Positions 1 through 8,325 of a stretch of 64,000 nucleotides of DNA are shown here, piece after piece. Under the pieces are notes generated by a model. That model did no database searches and had not been told where the DNA came from. It worked only from the letters and a program-made list of their open reading frames with translations. Position numbers and translations under genes: made by a program. The stretch's first letter is position 1. Each line of letters begins with the position of its first letter. The stretch is from contig CAKUZD010000003.1 of the NCBI GenBank assembly GCA_934718275.1, forward strand, positions 1 through 64,000. The letters are read 5' to 3'. This DNA is from an uncultured Candidatus Melainabacteria bacterium (GTDB lineage Bacteria; Cyanobacteriota; Vampirovibrionia; Gastranaerophilales; Gastranaerophilaceae).

Positions 1-118
1 CGCCAATATTGAAATTAATCAGCAGGATTCTTTCGGGCAAAGCCCTCAGAATGACTACATTATTGTTTCGCATTCGCCCACAATGACTGTTTCTATAATC
101 TCTTATTGCCTTAATGCC
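1..118. repeat. Dispersed intergenic repeat fragment
   Basis: The stretch holds two hairpin units, GATTCTTTCGGGC...CAGAATGAC near 27-55 and ATTGTTTCGCATTCGCCCACAATGAC near 62-88. A run of degenerate CTTATTGCC-like words follows and continues to about 140, into the end of waaA. The same units in the same order recur at 15.4-15.7 kb, and parts recur at 43.1-43.25 kb. No coding sequence is visible. Confidence 0.7.
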
Positions 119-1360
119 CTATTGTCTTATTGTCTTTTTTAATTTCTCAATAACAAATTCCAGCGCACCTTGTTGAGCGGCAAAAACAGTTTTACAATCG
201 TTACATGCCTGATTATAAAAATCTTTATCAGAAAGAAGTTTTTCCATGTACTTTGTAAGTTCTTGTGGTGATTTAACAACTTTTCCTGCATTTGAACGTT
301 CTAAAATCCAATAAATATCTCTGAAGTTATGGATTGATGGGCCGGAAATTACCGGTTTATCGTAAACTATCGCTTCTAGAGGATTATGACCTCCTGTTTT
401 ATTAAAACTTCCCCCAATAAATGCAAAATCACAAATTTGGTACATTTTGCTTAATTCGCCCATTGTATCAAGTATTATAATTTCATTATTTGCGAAAGTT
501 GCATTTTGTGAGCGTTGCCCAAAAGTTAGATTTGTTTTTTCTACTAAATCTTTTACTTCACTTAATCTTGTCAAATGTCTTGGAGCTATTAATAATTTAA
601 TGTCTGCAAATTCCTGCTTTAATTTTGTAAACGCAGAAAGGATAATTTCGTCTTCACCCTTATGTGTGCTGCCTGCGATAATTATTCTACTGTTTTCTTT
701 GCCGATTTCAATATTGGCATTTACTCGTTTTACGTCAAATTTTAAGTTTTTCATGACACCGGTTTTGTTCTCCGGTGCACCTATTTGAATAAACTTATTT
801 TTATCTTCTTCGCTTTGTGTAAGTATTTCTGTGTAATTCTTAAAAAGTTCTTTAAAAAATCCCTTTACCAATTTGTATGATTTAAATGTTGAATCAGAAA
901 TTCTTCCATTAATAACAAATAGTGGAATGTTTCTTTTTTTGCAATAGGCTGCAAAAGTTGGCCATAACTCAGTTTCTGCAATCAGTACAACTGTTGGTTT
1001 GATTTTATTTAGAAAATTTTCTACACAGAAAGTGATATCAAACGGAAAATATGTAATAAAATCAGCAATATTTTCATATTTTTTATGAGCTATTTCTTGT
1101 CCGGTTTTTGTTCCGGTTGTTATAACAATCTTGTATTTTGGGAAAGTTTCTTTCGTTTTTTTTATCAAATTTTCTAATGCAATTATTTCTCCAACAGAAA
1201 CTCCATGGAACATAATAACTTTATCTCCTAATTCCGGAGCTGTGAAATATCCTAATTTTTCCTTCCAACCGAAAGATTTTCCCTTAACTTTTCTAACTGC
1301 AGCATAAATTGGTAGTATAAGTATAAATAATATTGTTGATAATATTCTATATATAATCAT
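119..1360 (-). CDS. waaA: 3-deoxy-D-manno-octulosonic acid (Kdo) transferase
   Basis: WaaA (KdtA) moves Kdo from CMP-Kdo onto the lipid A precursor at the inner face of the cytoplasmic membrane, which points to an LPS-bearing outer membrane. The 413-residue product starts with a hydrophobic anchor (IYRILSTILFILILPIYA). It then has the family N-lobe signature HGVSVGE, followed by TTGTKTGQE and the sugar-nucleotide lobe motif GGSFNKTGGHNPLEA. Length is normal for the family. An upstream in-frame ATG at 1447 would add 29 residues before the membrane anchor. The start at 1360 is preferred because family members begin with the anchor. A TGTTATAAT extended -10 box ends 6 nt before this ATG, which suggests a leaderless transcript. 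It is monocistronic and reads towards the window edge. Confidence 0.93.
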   Translation of the reverse strand: MIIYRILSTILFILILPIYAAVRKVKGKSFGWKEKLGYFTAPELGDKVIMFHGVSVGEIIALENLIKKTKETFPKYKIVITTGTKTGQEIAHKKYENIADFITYFPFDITFCVENFLNKIKPTVVLIAETELWPTFAAYCKKRNIPLFVINGRISDSTFKSYKLVKGFFKELFKNYTEILTQSEEDKNKFIQIGAPENKTGVMKNLKFDVKRVNANIEIGKENSRIIIAGSTHKGEDEIILSAFTKLKQEFADIKLLIAPRHLTRLSEVKDLVEKTNLTFGQRSQNATFANNEIIILDTMGELSKMYQICDFAFIGGSFNKTGGHNPLEAIVYDKPVISGPSIHNFRDIYWILERSNAGKVVKSPQELTKYMEKLLSDKDFYNQACNDCKTVFAAQQGALEFVIEKLKKTIRQ

Positions 1361-1366
1361 GCCTTG

Positions 1367-1375
1367 ATTATAACA
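1367..1375 (-). promoter_or_regulatory. Extended -10 promoter of waaA, leaderless type
   Basis: On the minus strand TGT followed by TATAAT forms an extended -10 (TGN) element. Only 6 nt (CAAGGC) separate it from the chosen ATG, so transcription would start at or next to the start codon. No convincing -35 box lies 17 nt upstream, as is usual for extended -10 promoters. Confidence 0.6.
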
Positions 1376-1466
1376 TAAAAAACTGTTCTCGCGGATTAGT
1401 TGTATGATTCGTGTTTTATCTGATAAAAACACTTTTGTATAAAACAAAATGACTTTATAACCTCTA

Positions 1467-1495
1467 TTGACAACTAATATGAAAACTCATAAAAT
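1467..1495 (+). promoter_or_regulatory. Sigma-70 promoter of folK, leaderless type
   Basis: TTGACA (1467-1472), a 17-nt spacer and TAAAAT (1490-1495) form a near-consensus promoter. The folK ATG begins 6 nt after the -10 box and there is no Shine-Dalgarno sequence, so the predicted mRNA has almost no leader. Confidence 0.75.
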
Positions 1496-1501
1496 ACTGT
1501 T

Positions 1502-2011
1502 ATGGCTATAGCGTATTTAAGTTTAGGTTCAAATTGTGGTGATAGGATAGGATTTGTGCAACAGGCGACAAGTCTGTTAAATGCTGCAGATGGAATTTCT
1601 TTGGTTAGAACATCTGCTTTTTATGAATCAGAACCGTGGGAGATGGTGTCAAAAAATTGGTTTGTAAATGCTGTTGTTGAAGTTAAAACAACTCTTTCAC
1701 CTCAAAAGTTATTGGAGGAATGTAATAGAATAGAAAATCAGCTTGGTCGGAAAAGAGATGAAAATTTTAAAGGCTATCAAGACAGGAATATAGATATTGA
1801 TATTCTTTTTTATAATAAGGATATTGTTAATGAAGATAATTTGGTTATTCCTCACAAATACCTTCATTTAAGAGCTTTTACATTAGTTCCGTTATTAGAA
1901 CTTATTCCGAATTTTGAACATCCTGTTTTGCATAAGACTATAGCTCAGTTGCATAGTGATTTAGAAAACCCTGAAATGGTATTTTTGTATGGAACAAGAG
2001 TTGATATCTAA
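1502..2011 (+). CDS. folK: 2-amino-4-hydroxy-6-hydroxymethyldihydropteridine diphosphokinase
   Basis: FolK pyrophosphorylates 6-hydroxymethyl-dihydropterin with ATP, the step before dihydropteroate synthase in folate synthesis. The 169-residue product opens with AYLSLGSNCGDR, the family N terminus. It carries SAFYESEPWE, the FVNAVVEV strand, the signature block RDENFKGYQDRNIDIDILFY and the IPHKYLHLRAFTLVPLLE block. Length is typical. The gene overlaps the next one by 23 nt, so the two are probably co-transcribed and translationally coupled. The strong promoter just upstream implies a leaderless start. Confidence 0.95.
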   Translation: MAIAYLSLGSNCGDRIGFVQQATSLLNAADGISLVRTSAFYESEPWEMVSKNWFVNAVVEVKTTLSPQKLLEECNRIENQLGRKRDENFKGYQDRNIDIDILFYNKDIVNEDNLVIPHKYLHLRAFTLVPLLELIPNFEHPVLHKTIAQLHSDLENPEMVFLYGTRVDI

Positions 2012-3113
2012 AGTTGCGATTATTGGGGGTGGCCCAGCCGGCTGCATCTGTGCTTATTTTTTACAAAATGAATTTGATGTAATGGTTTTTGAAAAAAATA
2101 CTCCTTTAAAGACGATTTTACCTACTGGTGGGGGCAGGTGTAATTTATGCCATGCTGAATTTGACTATAGAGAACTTGCAAAGAATTACCCGAGGGGGGA
2201 AAAGTTTTTATATTCTGTTTTTTCAAAGTTTGCAACAGCTGAAACTCTTGAGTTTTTCAACAATATTGGTGTAGAAACTTATGTACAGGATAATTTACGT
2301 GTTTTTCCAAAATCAGATAGTTCAAAAGATGTTAGAAGTCATTTTTTGAATTCTTTAAATAAAGTAAAATTTATAAAAGAGAATGCGCTTCGAATAAATA
2401 CAAAAGGTGATATTTATTCGGTTGTAACGGATATGGGAGCCTACGATGCAGATTTTGTTGTAGTTGCAAGCGGGGGGCATGCTTCATTTGATTTAGTAAA
2501 AATGCTCGGACATAATATAATTGAACCAAAACCTGCGCTTGTAGGACTTTTAACAAAAGAAAATTTTTCTAAAATCAGTGGGGTTTGTATTAAAGATGTT
2601 TTATTTACTCATAAAGGTATTTCAGGGCCAAAGGTTTATACAATTTCATCTTTGCGTGCACGAGAAAAATTTCCTTATGAATTAAATTTTGATTTTATAG
2701 ATGATATAAATTTACAAGAGTATTTAAATGCTAATCCTCATAAAAGTATAAAAAACTTGTTATCAGAATTTATACCAAAATCTTTTGCCGAATTTGTTTT
2801 AGAAGGCTTGAAAATCAACCATGATGAAAAATGTCATACAATTGATGGCAAAACAAGGGATAAAATACTCAATAAGTTGCATGATTTTAATGTTACAGTA
2901 GTTGGTACTTTCCCTGATGGTGAGGTCGTTACGGCAGGAGGAGTTGATTTAAAAGAGGTTAATTCTAAAAATATGGAATCAAAACTAATGCCACATATTT
3001 ATTTTTGTGGGGAAGTTTTGGATATTGATGGATTTTGTGGAGGATTTAATCTTCAAAATTGTTGGTCAACAGGTTATGTTGCTGCGCAAGGTATTATAAA
3101 TTCTTCTATCTGA
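1989..3113 (+). CDS. BaiN/HI0933-family FAD-dependent oxidoreductase
   Basis: This 374-residue flavoprotein has an N-terminal FAD dinucleotide fold (VAIIGGGPAGCICAYF, residues 9-24). It also has the family block TGGGRCNLCHAEF, and the C-terminal motif GGFNLQNCWSTGYVAAQGI that closes over the flavin. The family is conserved and cytoplasmic and is variously named NAD(P)/FAD-dependent oxidoreductase, aminoacetone oxidase-like or BaiN. Most members have no proven substrate, and none can be assigned here. It is slightly shorter than the usual 390-420 residues. Its start lies inside folK, and the ATG at 1989 is kept because the FAD motif follows directly. Confidence 0.85.
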   Translation: MEQELISKVAIIGGGPAGCICAYFLQNEFDVMVFEKNTPLKTILPTGGGRCNLCHAEFDYRELAKNYPRGEKFLYSVFSKFATAETLEFFNNIGVETYVQDNLRVFPKSDSSKDVRSHFLNSLNKVKFIKENALRINTKGDIYSVVTDMGAYDADFVVVASGGHASFDLVKMLGHNIIEPKPALVGLLTKENFSKISGVCIKDVLFTHKGISGPKVYTISSLRAREKFPYELNFDFIDDINLQEYLNANPHKSIKNLLSEFIPKSFAEFVLEGLKINHDEKCHTIDGKTRDKILNKLHDFNVTVVGTFPDGEVVTAGGVDLKEVNSKNMESKLMPHIYFCGEVLDIDGFCGGFNLQNCWSTGYVAAQGIINSSI

Positions 3114-3198
3114 TAAAATCTTTCCAATATATATTCATCTACCATTTGCCAATTATATTCACAAATATTCGCGTCAAAATCATTTATAAGGTTGTGGA

Positions 3199-4548
3199 CT
3201 AAGCTGTAATTTTGCCTTTAGCAAGCATTTCTTTTTTCAAATCCTCTTTTACTTGAAAACCTTGGTTTTCTTTGTCAAATTTTCTTGTTGCAATCATTAA
3301 TGCCGGAGCAAGAATGCCTAATGCGCCGATACATGCTCCGATGTTTAGGAGAATTGAACCTCTTTTTACTTTTTTTACATTTTTCAAGAATGCTTCCAGT
3401 GATTTGTCTTTTACATCAGTTGCTTTGAAATCTTCAAATTTTTTGCTTAATTTTTGTAATTTGCTTGCAACACCTTGGAATTCGTCATAATCAATAAACT
3501 GTCTGTAGTCCACATTGTCGGCTTGAGTGGCATGTTTCAAAGTTGGTAAAATATCTGATTTTTTTGCCATTTTTACAACAAAATCATCAGGATTATTGTG
3601 TATGAAATCAAGCATGTTTTCGTATGTTTCAAGTTTTAGAACTTTTTCTGAACTTCTTTTCAAAGTACCGTCATTGAATGCTTTTTCAAGTTCTTTACTT
3701 TCAATTACTCTGGCATCTAAATCAATAGAAACAGGTTTATTTTGATTTTTTTCAGCTCTGTTTTCTAAGAATTTTTGAATTGGTTTACTTGCAAAATACA
3801 TAAATGCCCAAAAAGTCCCTTCTTTGATACCGTAACCTGTTAATTCCTGCTGGTTTCTTGATTTTGCAAGTCTTTCCCCAGTGATAGAGCCGTCTAATAT
3901 CATTAAATTTTTAACCGGATTATACATAAAATCTGCAATTCCACCGGTGAATGACGGCTGTTTTTTGTTTCCTTGTAATTCTTTAAAAGCCTCTTTGTTT
4001 ACAGGTTTTGTGTATAAGAATTTGTCTTTGTTGTTTTGGTTTTCCAATTGCATTTCTGCGAGAATTTCTTTTTGAGCAGCTTTTTTAGTTTGGTTATGTC
4101 TATATTTAGTTAAACCTGCATAGGTGAGGATAGTTAATGCGGTTGATACAACAAATTTTGCCATAGCTAGGCTTTTGCTAAATTTTGGATTTTTTGTTGC
4201 GTTTTTTAAGCTCTCTTTTATAGAAGAATCTGCATAATCAATTGTTTTATCCAAAAGTTTAATTCTTTTTTTAGAAAAGTTTCTTACATCAAACTCAGGA
4301 TCAATGTTTAAAGCTTTATATAATGTGAAATCTATAACTTTTTTATATGCCGGAATTCCAAAAAGCCAAATAGCTTGTGTTCCGAATTCATCATAAAATC
4401 TGTCTTTACCTTCTAGTTTATCTCCGGTAATATAAGAGCCGGCAGTTAAACCGATACTATTAGCTATATCTTTTATAGCCATTGGGACTAGTGAATTATT
4501 ATTTCCTAATATGGAATATATGTTGCTTGCGTTAATAGCGGGAATCAT
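3199..4548 (-). CDS. Unknown membrane-associated protein, paralogue of the 31.2-32.5 kb gene
   Basis: No known family was recognised in this 449-residue protein. It has one clear hydrophobic segment near residues 131-148, another hydrophobic stretch near 244-260 and a C-terminal one near 403-428. Lys-rich linkers lie between them. It shares with the 31,217-32,479 product, in the same order: a GNN(N/S)S N-terminal patch; an R-F-x-D-E-(F/Y)-x-T-x-A-x-W-L-x-G-I-P block (residues 50-66); an S/T-F-T-G motif near residue 200; and a DG...R...RNQ block near 219-232. The start is supported by GGAAAGG just upstream. It is not in an operon. It may be lineage-specific. Confidence 0.75.
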   Translation of the reverse strand: MIPAINASNIYSILGNNNSLVPMAIKDIANSIGLTAGSYITGDKLEGKDRFYDEFGTQAIWLFGIPAYKKVIDFTLYKALNIDPEFDVRNFSKKRIKLLDKTIDYADSSIKESLKNATKNPKFSKSLAMAKFVVSTALTILTYAGLTKYRHNQTKKAAQKEILAEMQLENQNNKDKFLYTKPVNKEAFKELQGNKKQPSFTGGIADFMYNPVKNLMILDGSITGERLAKSRNQQELTGYGIKEGTFWAFMYFASKPIQKFLENRAEKNQNKPVSIDLDARVIESKELEKAFNDGTLKRSSEKVLKLETYENMLDFIHNNPDDFVVKMAKKSDILPTLKHATQADNVDYRQFIDYDEFQGVASKLQKLSKKFEDFKATDVKDKSLEAFLKNVKKVKRGSILLNIGACIGALGILAPALMIATRKFDKENQGFQVKEDLKKEMLAKGKITA

Positions 4549-4983
4549 TTTTACCTTTCCGCAGCATATATAATGCTACTCAATAATTAAAGTACTACAG
4601 TCCCCAAATAAGGTTCATTAATTTGACGATTGGGGCATTCGCCTTTATTACTGAGCTTTGTCGAATATCTTTATGCATTCTTCTACCTTTCACTTTTTCT
4701 ATAAGTAACATCAATATAAATATTTGCCTAAAATAGCTGTGATATTTACGATTATTAACAAAAAAAATGACCTTTCGGGGGGAAAGGTCTTGTTAATAAA
4801 AATTTTTATTCACGACAAACAGTGAGCGCGTTCTATAACAAGCCTTTCATTTTTCTCACAATTCGTCGTAGTTGGTTCATAATAATCATAATCTATATTA
4901 TATATAAAAATTTTTTCTTGTAAAGATGTAAATATTTCTTTAAAAAGTGGTAAAATTTTTAGGTTTTGAGTTTTGTACAGAGT
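4549..4983. other. 435-bp intergenic region between divergent genes
   Basis: AT-rich. It holds the ribosome-binding site of the minus-strand gene, a weak CCCCAA...TTGGGG inverted repeat near 4602-4636, a degraded copy of the dispersed repeat near 4652-4680 (minus sense), and a strong hairpin with an A tract at 4760-4789. A 61-codon minus-strand frame (4810-4995) begins with TTG and has no supporting signal. Confidence 0.5.
4760..4789 (-). terminator. Intrinsic terminator, minus strand
   Basis: GACCTTTC (4769-4776) pairs with GAAAGGTC (4782-4789) around a 5-nt loop. On the minus strand it is followed directly by a run of U. It would stop leftward transcription before the promoter region of the 3.2-4.5 kb gene. 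No convincing minus-strand gene lies just upstream of it. Confidence 0.7.
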
Positions 4984-5304
4984 ATGCAAATTCAAAAAAA
5001 TAACAACCTGTCTTTTAGTGGAGTAAAAATTTCCAATGCTAATTTTGAATATGTTCGAGAAGTTGCGTTTGATTTGAAGCGTGTCGGGTTTTTAAATCTT
5101 GGACATAAAACAATCTATTGCAATAACAGTATTGGAGACAAGATGAAAGTCGCGCAACAGATAAGAAAACAAAGTGGATTTTATGATAGAGAATTTGGTG
5201 CAGTGATTTTCCCTTGGAGTAACGAAGCTTATATCATGGCAAATCCAAGTTATGAACAATTGATGTTTCCTTTGATAAAAAATATAATAAAGATGCGGTT
5301 TTAA
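4984..5304 (+). CDS. Hypothetical protein with N-terminal LSFSG motif
   Basis: Small unknown protein of 106 residues, soluble and basic, with no membrane segment. A TTG start at 4966 is possible. The ATG at 4984 gives MQIQKNNNLSFSGVKI, which matches the motif-bearing N termini of other proteins in this window (polar Asn/Gln stretch, then hydrophobic-F-S/T-G). No strong ribosome-binding site is visible. The gene stands alone between the unknown membrane protein and tRNA-Glu. A weak terminator-like hairpin follows it. Confidence 0.6.
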   Translation: MQIQKNNNLSFSGVKISNANFEYVREVAFDLKRVGFLNLGHKTIYCNNSIGDKMKVAQQIRKQSGFYDREFGAVIFPWSNEAYIMANPSYEQLMFPLIKNIIKMRF

Positions 5305-5324
5305 ATCTTTTGATATAGTTTCCC

Positions 5325-5386
5325 TGCCTAAATTGATTTATAAAGGTTATACACGAAAATTCTTTAGGCAATTTGTTTTTTTTGTG
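5325..5386 (+). terminator. Possible terminator with large loop
   Basis: TGCCTAAA (5325-5332) pairs with TTTAGGCA (5363-5370) over a 30-nt loop, and a T-rich run follows. The long loop makes it less certain than the other terminators here. Confidence 0.35.
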
Positions 5387-5454
5387 TAGGTATAAATCCA
5401 AAAGTTGCTTTTGTGTTTGGAAAGCCTGCAGTTTTTAATGTTTTTATAATTTTA

Positions 5455-5482
5455 AAAAAAAAAATAACACCCTCAGGTGTTA
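5455..5482 (-). terminator. Terminator of tRNA-Glu
   Basis: TAACACC (5465-5471) pairs with GGTGTTA (5476-5482) around CTCA. On the minus strand it is followed by ten U residues, just after the 3' end of the tRNA gene. Confidence 0.85.
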
Positions 5483-5493
5483 CGTTTTTAATA

Positions 5494-5569
5494 TGGTACC
5501 CCCAAGCGAATTCGAATCGCTGTCTACACCGTGAAAGGGTGTTGTCCTAGGCCTCTAGACGATGGGGGC
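5494..5569 (-). tRNA. tRNA-Glu (anticodon TTC)
   Basis: A full cloverleaf can be drawn on the minus strand: acceptor GCCCCCA/TGGGGGT, D-loop with AGAGGCCTAGGA, anticodon loop CTTTCAC with anticodon TTC, and T-loop TTCGAAT. The 3' CCA is encoded in the DNA (5494-5496). The acceptor begins with a G1-U72 wobble pair instead of the usual G-C. It has its own promoter and terminator. Confidence 0.95.
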
Positions 5570-5590
5570 TTGGTTCTTTCGACAAAATCT

Positions 5591-5619
5591 ATCTTACATG
5601 AAACATTTTTAAATGTCAA
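5591..5619 (-). promoter_or_regulatory. Sigma-70 promoter of tRNA-Glu
   Basis: On the minus strand TTGACA (5614-5619), a 17-nt spacer and TAAGAT (5591-5596) lie 21 nt upstream of the tRNA 5' end. Confidence 0.75.
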
Positions 5620-5683
5620 CCATTTTATTTAAAATTTTTTTATTTTTTTATTTTATTTGTTTTTTAGTATATATATGTGCTAC

Positions 5684-5712
5684 TTGAAAGTTTTTTGTTT
5701 TTTATGTAAAAT
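5684..5712 (+). promoter_or_regulatory. Sigma-70 promoter of clpC
   Basis: TTGAAA (5684-5689), a 17-nt spacer and TAAAAT (5707-5712). The leader is about 25 nt with AGGAG at 5733-5737. No CtsR-type tandem heptad operator is visible. Confidence 0.7.
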
Positions 5713-5743
5713 ATTTCTTATAGAAGAGAGATAGGAGTCATAA

Positions 5744-8242
5744 ATGTTCGAACGTTTTACGGAAAAAGCTATAAAAGTAATAATGTTGGCTCAAGAAGAA
5801 GCTCGTAGGTTAGGTCACAACTTTGTTGGTACTGAACAGGTTCTTTTAGGGCTAATCGGTGAAGGAACCGGTGTTGCTGCCAAAACATTAAAATCTATGG
5901 GAGTAACATTAAAAGATGCTAGAGCTGAGGTTGAAGCCATTATTGGTAGAGGCTCAGGTTTTGTCGCTGTTGAAATCCCGTTTACTCCAAGAGCTAAAAG
6001 GGTTTTGGAATTATCTTGGGATGAAGCAAGACAATTGGGTCACAATTATATTGGTACGGAACACTTGCTACTTGGATTATGCAGAGAAGGAGAAGGTGTT
6101 GCCGCAAAGGTTTTGGAAAAGCTTGGTGTTGATTTAAATAAAGTTAGAAGTAATGTTGTGAAAATGCTTGGCGAATCTAAACCGCAAACAGTTTCTTCCG
6201 GCGCATCAAGTTCTTCGTCTGCGAGCGGAGGGAAAACCAAGACTCCAAGTTTGGATGAATTTGGTAGAGATTTAACTCTTGCTGCGCAGGAATTAAGACT
6301 TGACCCTGTTGTTGGGCGAGAAAAAGAGATTGAACGTGTTATTCAAATTCTTGCTCGCCGTACTAAAAATAATCCTGTTTTAATTGGTGAGCCCGGGGTA
6401 GGTAAAACTGCCGTTGCTGAAGGTTTGGCTATTAGAATTGTTAATGCTGAAGTTCCGGATATTTTAGATGGTAAAAAAGTTATCCAGCTTGATATGGGAC
6501 TTTTAGTTGCCGGCACCAAGTATCGTGGAGAATTTGAGGAACGTTTGAAAAAAATTATGGATGAAATTCGTCAAGCAGGAAATATCATTCTGGTTATTGA
6601 TGAAATGCATACATTAATTGGTGCAGGTGCTGCAGAAGGAGCAATTGATGCTGCTAATATTTTGAAGCCGGCACTGTCTCGTGGTGAAATTCAAGTTATC
6701 GGTGCTACAACATTGGATGAATATAGGAAATATGTTGAAAAAGATTCAGCTTTAGAACGTCGTTTTCAACCTGTAATTATAGATGAACCTACTGAAGATG
6801 AATCAATTGAAATTATTAAAGGATTAAAACCAAAATATGAAGAACATCATAAATTAATAATTTCGGATGAAGCAATTGTTGCTGCGGTAAAGTTGTCAAA
6901 TAAATACATAACAGATAGGTTTTTACCTGATAAAGCAATTGATGTAATTGATGAAGCTTCTTCAAAAGTTCGTTTGAAGGTTTCTAATTTGTCTCCGGAA
7001 GGTAAGCAACTTGAGAAAGAATTGCGTGCAATTATTAAAGAAAAAGAAGAAGCAATAAGAAATCAAGAATTTGATAAAGCTTCTCAATTAAGAGATGATG
7101 AGGCCGACATGAAGGATAGAATTCGTGAAATGGCTCAAAAATATAGAGACGAACATGAAGCGAATAAACCAACCGTTACCGCTGAAAATGTTGCTGAAGT
7201 AATTGGTACAATGACAGGTATTCCTGTTACTAAACTTACCGAAGGTGAAAGTGAAAGATTATTGAGACTTGAACAAACCCTGCATGAAAGAGTTATAGGT
7301 CAAAATGATGCAGTTGTAGCTATTTCAAAAGCAATCAGACGTGCTAGAGTTGGATTGAAAAGTCCTAACAGACCTATTGGAAGCTTTATCTTCTGCGGTC
7401 CTACCGGTGTTGGTAAGACTGAACTTGCTAAAGCTTTGGCTGAAGCAGTGTTTGGTTCAGAGGATAATATGATAAGAGTTGACATGTCTGAGTTTATGGA
7501 AAAACATTCGACAGCAAAACTTATAGGTTCTCCTCCGGGATATGTTGGTTATGATGATGGTGGACATTTGACAGAGCTTGTACGCAAAAAACCTTATAGT
7601 GTAATACTATTTGATGAAATTGAAAAAGCTCATCCGGATGTTTTCAATATCATGTTACAAATTCTTGATGATGGACGCTTGACAGATGCTAAAGGTCGTC
7701 ATGTAAACTTTAAGAATACAATTATTATTATGACTTCTAACGTAGGTGCAAGCATGATTACAACTACATCGAAACTTGGCTTCTCTACAAGTGATGATGA
7801 GTCAAAAGATAAGTATGAAAAACTTAAAGAGACTGTTTCGGAAGAAATGAAAAAAGCTTTCAGACCTGAATTCTTGAACCGTATTGACGAAACAATTGTA
7901 TTTGCTCATTTGAAACAGGAAGAAATAAGACAGATTGTAGATTTGATGTTAAAAGACTTGTTCAAACGTTTGGCAGAGCGAGAATTATCTGTGGAAGTTA
8001 CTGATGAAGTAAAAGATCATTTGGCTAAAAACGGATATTCGGAAGCTTACGGCGCAAGACCTTTAAGAAGATTAATTCAGCGTAAAATTGAAGATATGTT
8101 GGCTGAAGAAATTCTTTCAGGAAAGTATTCAGCGGGTGATACTATTGTAATTAAGCTCGTTGATGACAAAATTGCTTTTGAAAGAAAGGCAAAACGAACT
8201 AAAAAGGAACAGCTTGTAGAGCAGTCAGAAAATGTTGACTAG
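5744..8242 (+). CDS. clpC: ATP-dependent Clp protease ATP-binding subunit ClpC
   Basis: ClpC is a hexameric AAA+ unfoldase that feeds substrates to ClpP. The 832-residue protein has two N-terminal Clp-N repeats (about 1-145), a Ser-rich linker, and a first AAA module with Walker A GEPGVGKTA near 215 and Walker B VIDEMHTL near 283. A UVR-type coiled segment (FDKASQLRDDE) lies near 443, which separates ClpC from ClpA. The second AAA module has GPTGVGKTE near 551 and ILFDEIEKAHPD near 621. The LGF tripeptide near 677 fits the ClpP-docking loop. The start is fixed by AGGAG at the correct distance. ClpP and the McsA/McsB adaptors are not in the window. A strong terminator follows. Confidence 0.97.
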   Translation: MFERFTEKAIKVIMLAQEEARRLGHNFVGTEQVLLGLIGEGTGVAAKTLKSMGVTLKDARAEVEAIIGRGSGFVAVEIPFTPRAKRVLELSWDEARQLGHNYIGTEHLLLGLCREGEGVAAKVLEKLGVDLNKVRSNVVKMLGESKPQTVSSGASSSSSASGGKTKTPSLDEFGRDLTLAAQELRLDPVVGREKEIERVIQILARRTKNNPVLIGEPGVGKTAVAEGLAIRIVNAEVPDILDGKKVIQLDMGLLVAGTKYRGEFEERLKKIMDEIRQAGNIILVIDEMHTLIGAGAAEGAIDAANILKPALSRGEIQVIGATTLDEYRKYVEKDSALERRFQPVIIDEPTEDESIEIIKGLKPKYEEHHKLIISDEAIVAAVKLSNKYITDRFLPDKAIDVIDEASSKVRLKVSNLSPEGKQLEKELRAIIKEKEEAIRNQEFDKASQLRDDEADMKDRIREMAQKYRDEHEANKPTVTAENVAEVIGTMTGIPVTKLTEGESERLLRLEQTLHERVIGQNDAVVAISKAIRRARVGLKSPNRPIGSFIFCGPTGVGKTELAKALAEAVFGSEDNMIRVDMSEFMEKHSTAKLIGSPPGYVGYDDGGHLTELVRKKPYSVILFDEIEKAHPDVFNIMLQILDDGRLTDAKGRHVNFKNTIIIMTSNVGASMITTTSKLGFSTSDDESKDKYEKLKETVSEEMKKAFRPEFLNRIDETIVFAHLKQEEIRQIVDLMLKDLFKRLAERELSVEVTDEVKDHLAKNGYSEAYGARPLRRLIQRKIEDMLAEEILSGKYSAGDTIVIKLVDDKIAFERKAKRTKKEQLVEQSENVD

Positions 8243-8252
8243 TTTGAAGTTT

Positions 8253-8282
8253 AAAAACCCTACTTTATATAGTAGGGTTTTT
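8253..8282 (+). terminator. Terminator of clpC
   Basis: CCCTACT (8258-8264) pairs with AGTAGGG (8271-8277), extended by flanking A and T runs, 10 nt after the clpC stop. Confidence 0.9.
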
Positions 8283-8325
8283 GCTAGAAATTATTTGTAA
8301 AATAGTGTATATTGTTGGGTAGATT

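Noticed and set aside
4810..4995. 61-codon minus-strand frame just upstream of a minus-strand terminator
   Set aside because: It begins with TTG, has no ribosome-binding site or promoter, overlaps the start of the plus-strand gene and shows no coding style. The terminator may simply shield the next promoter.
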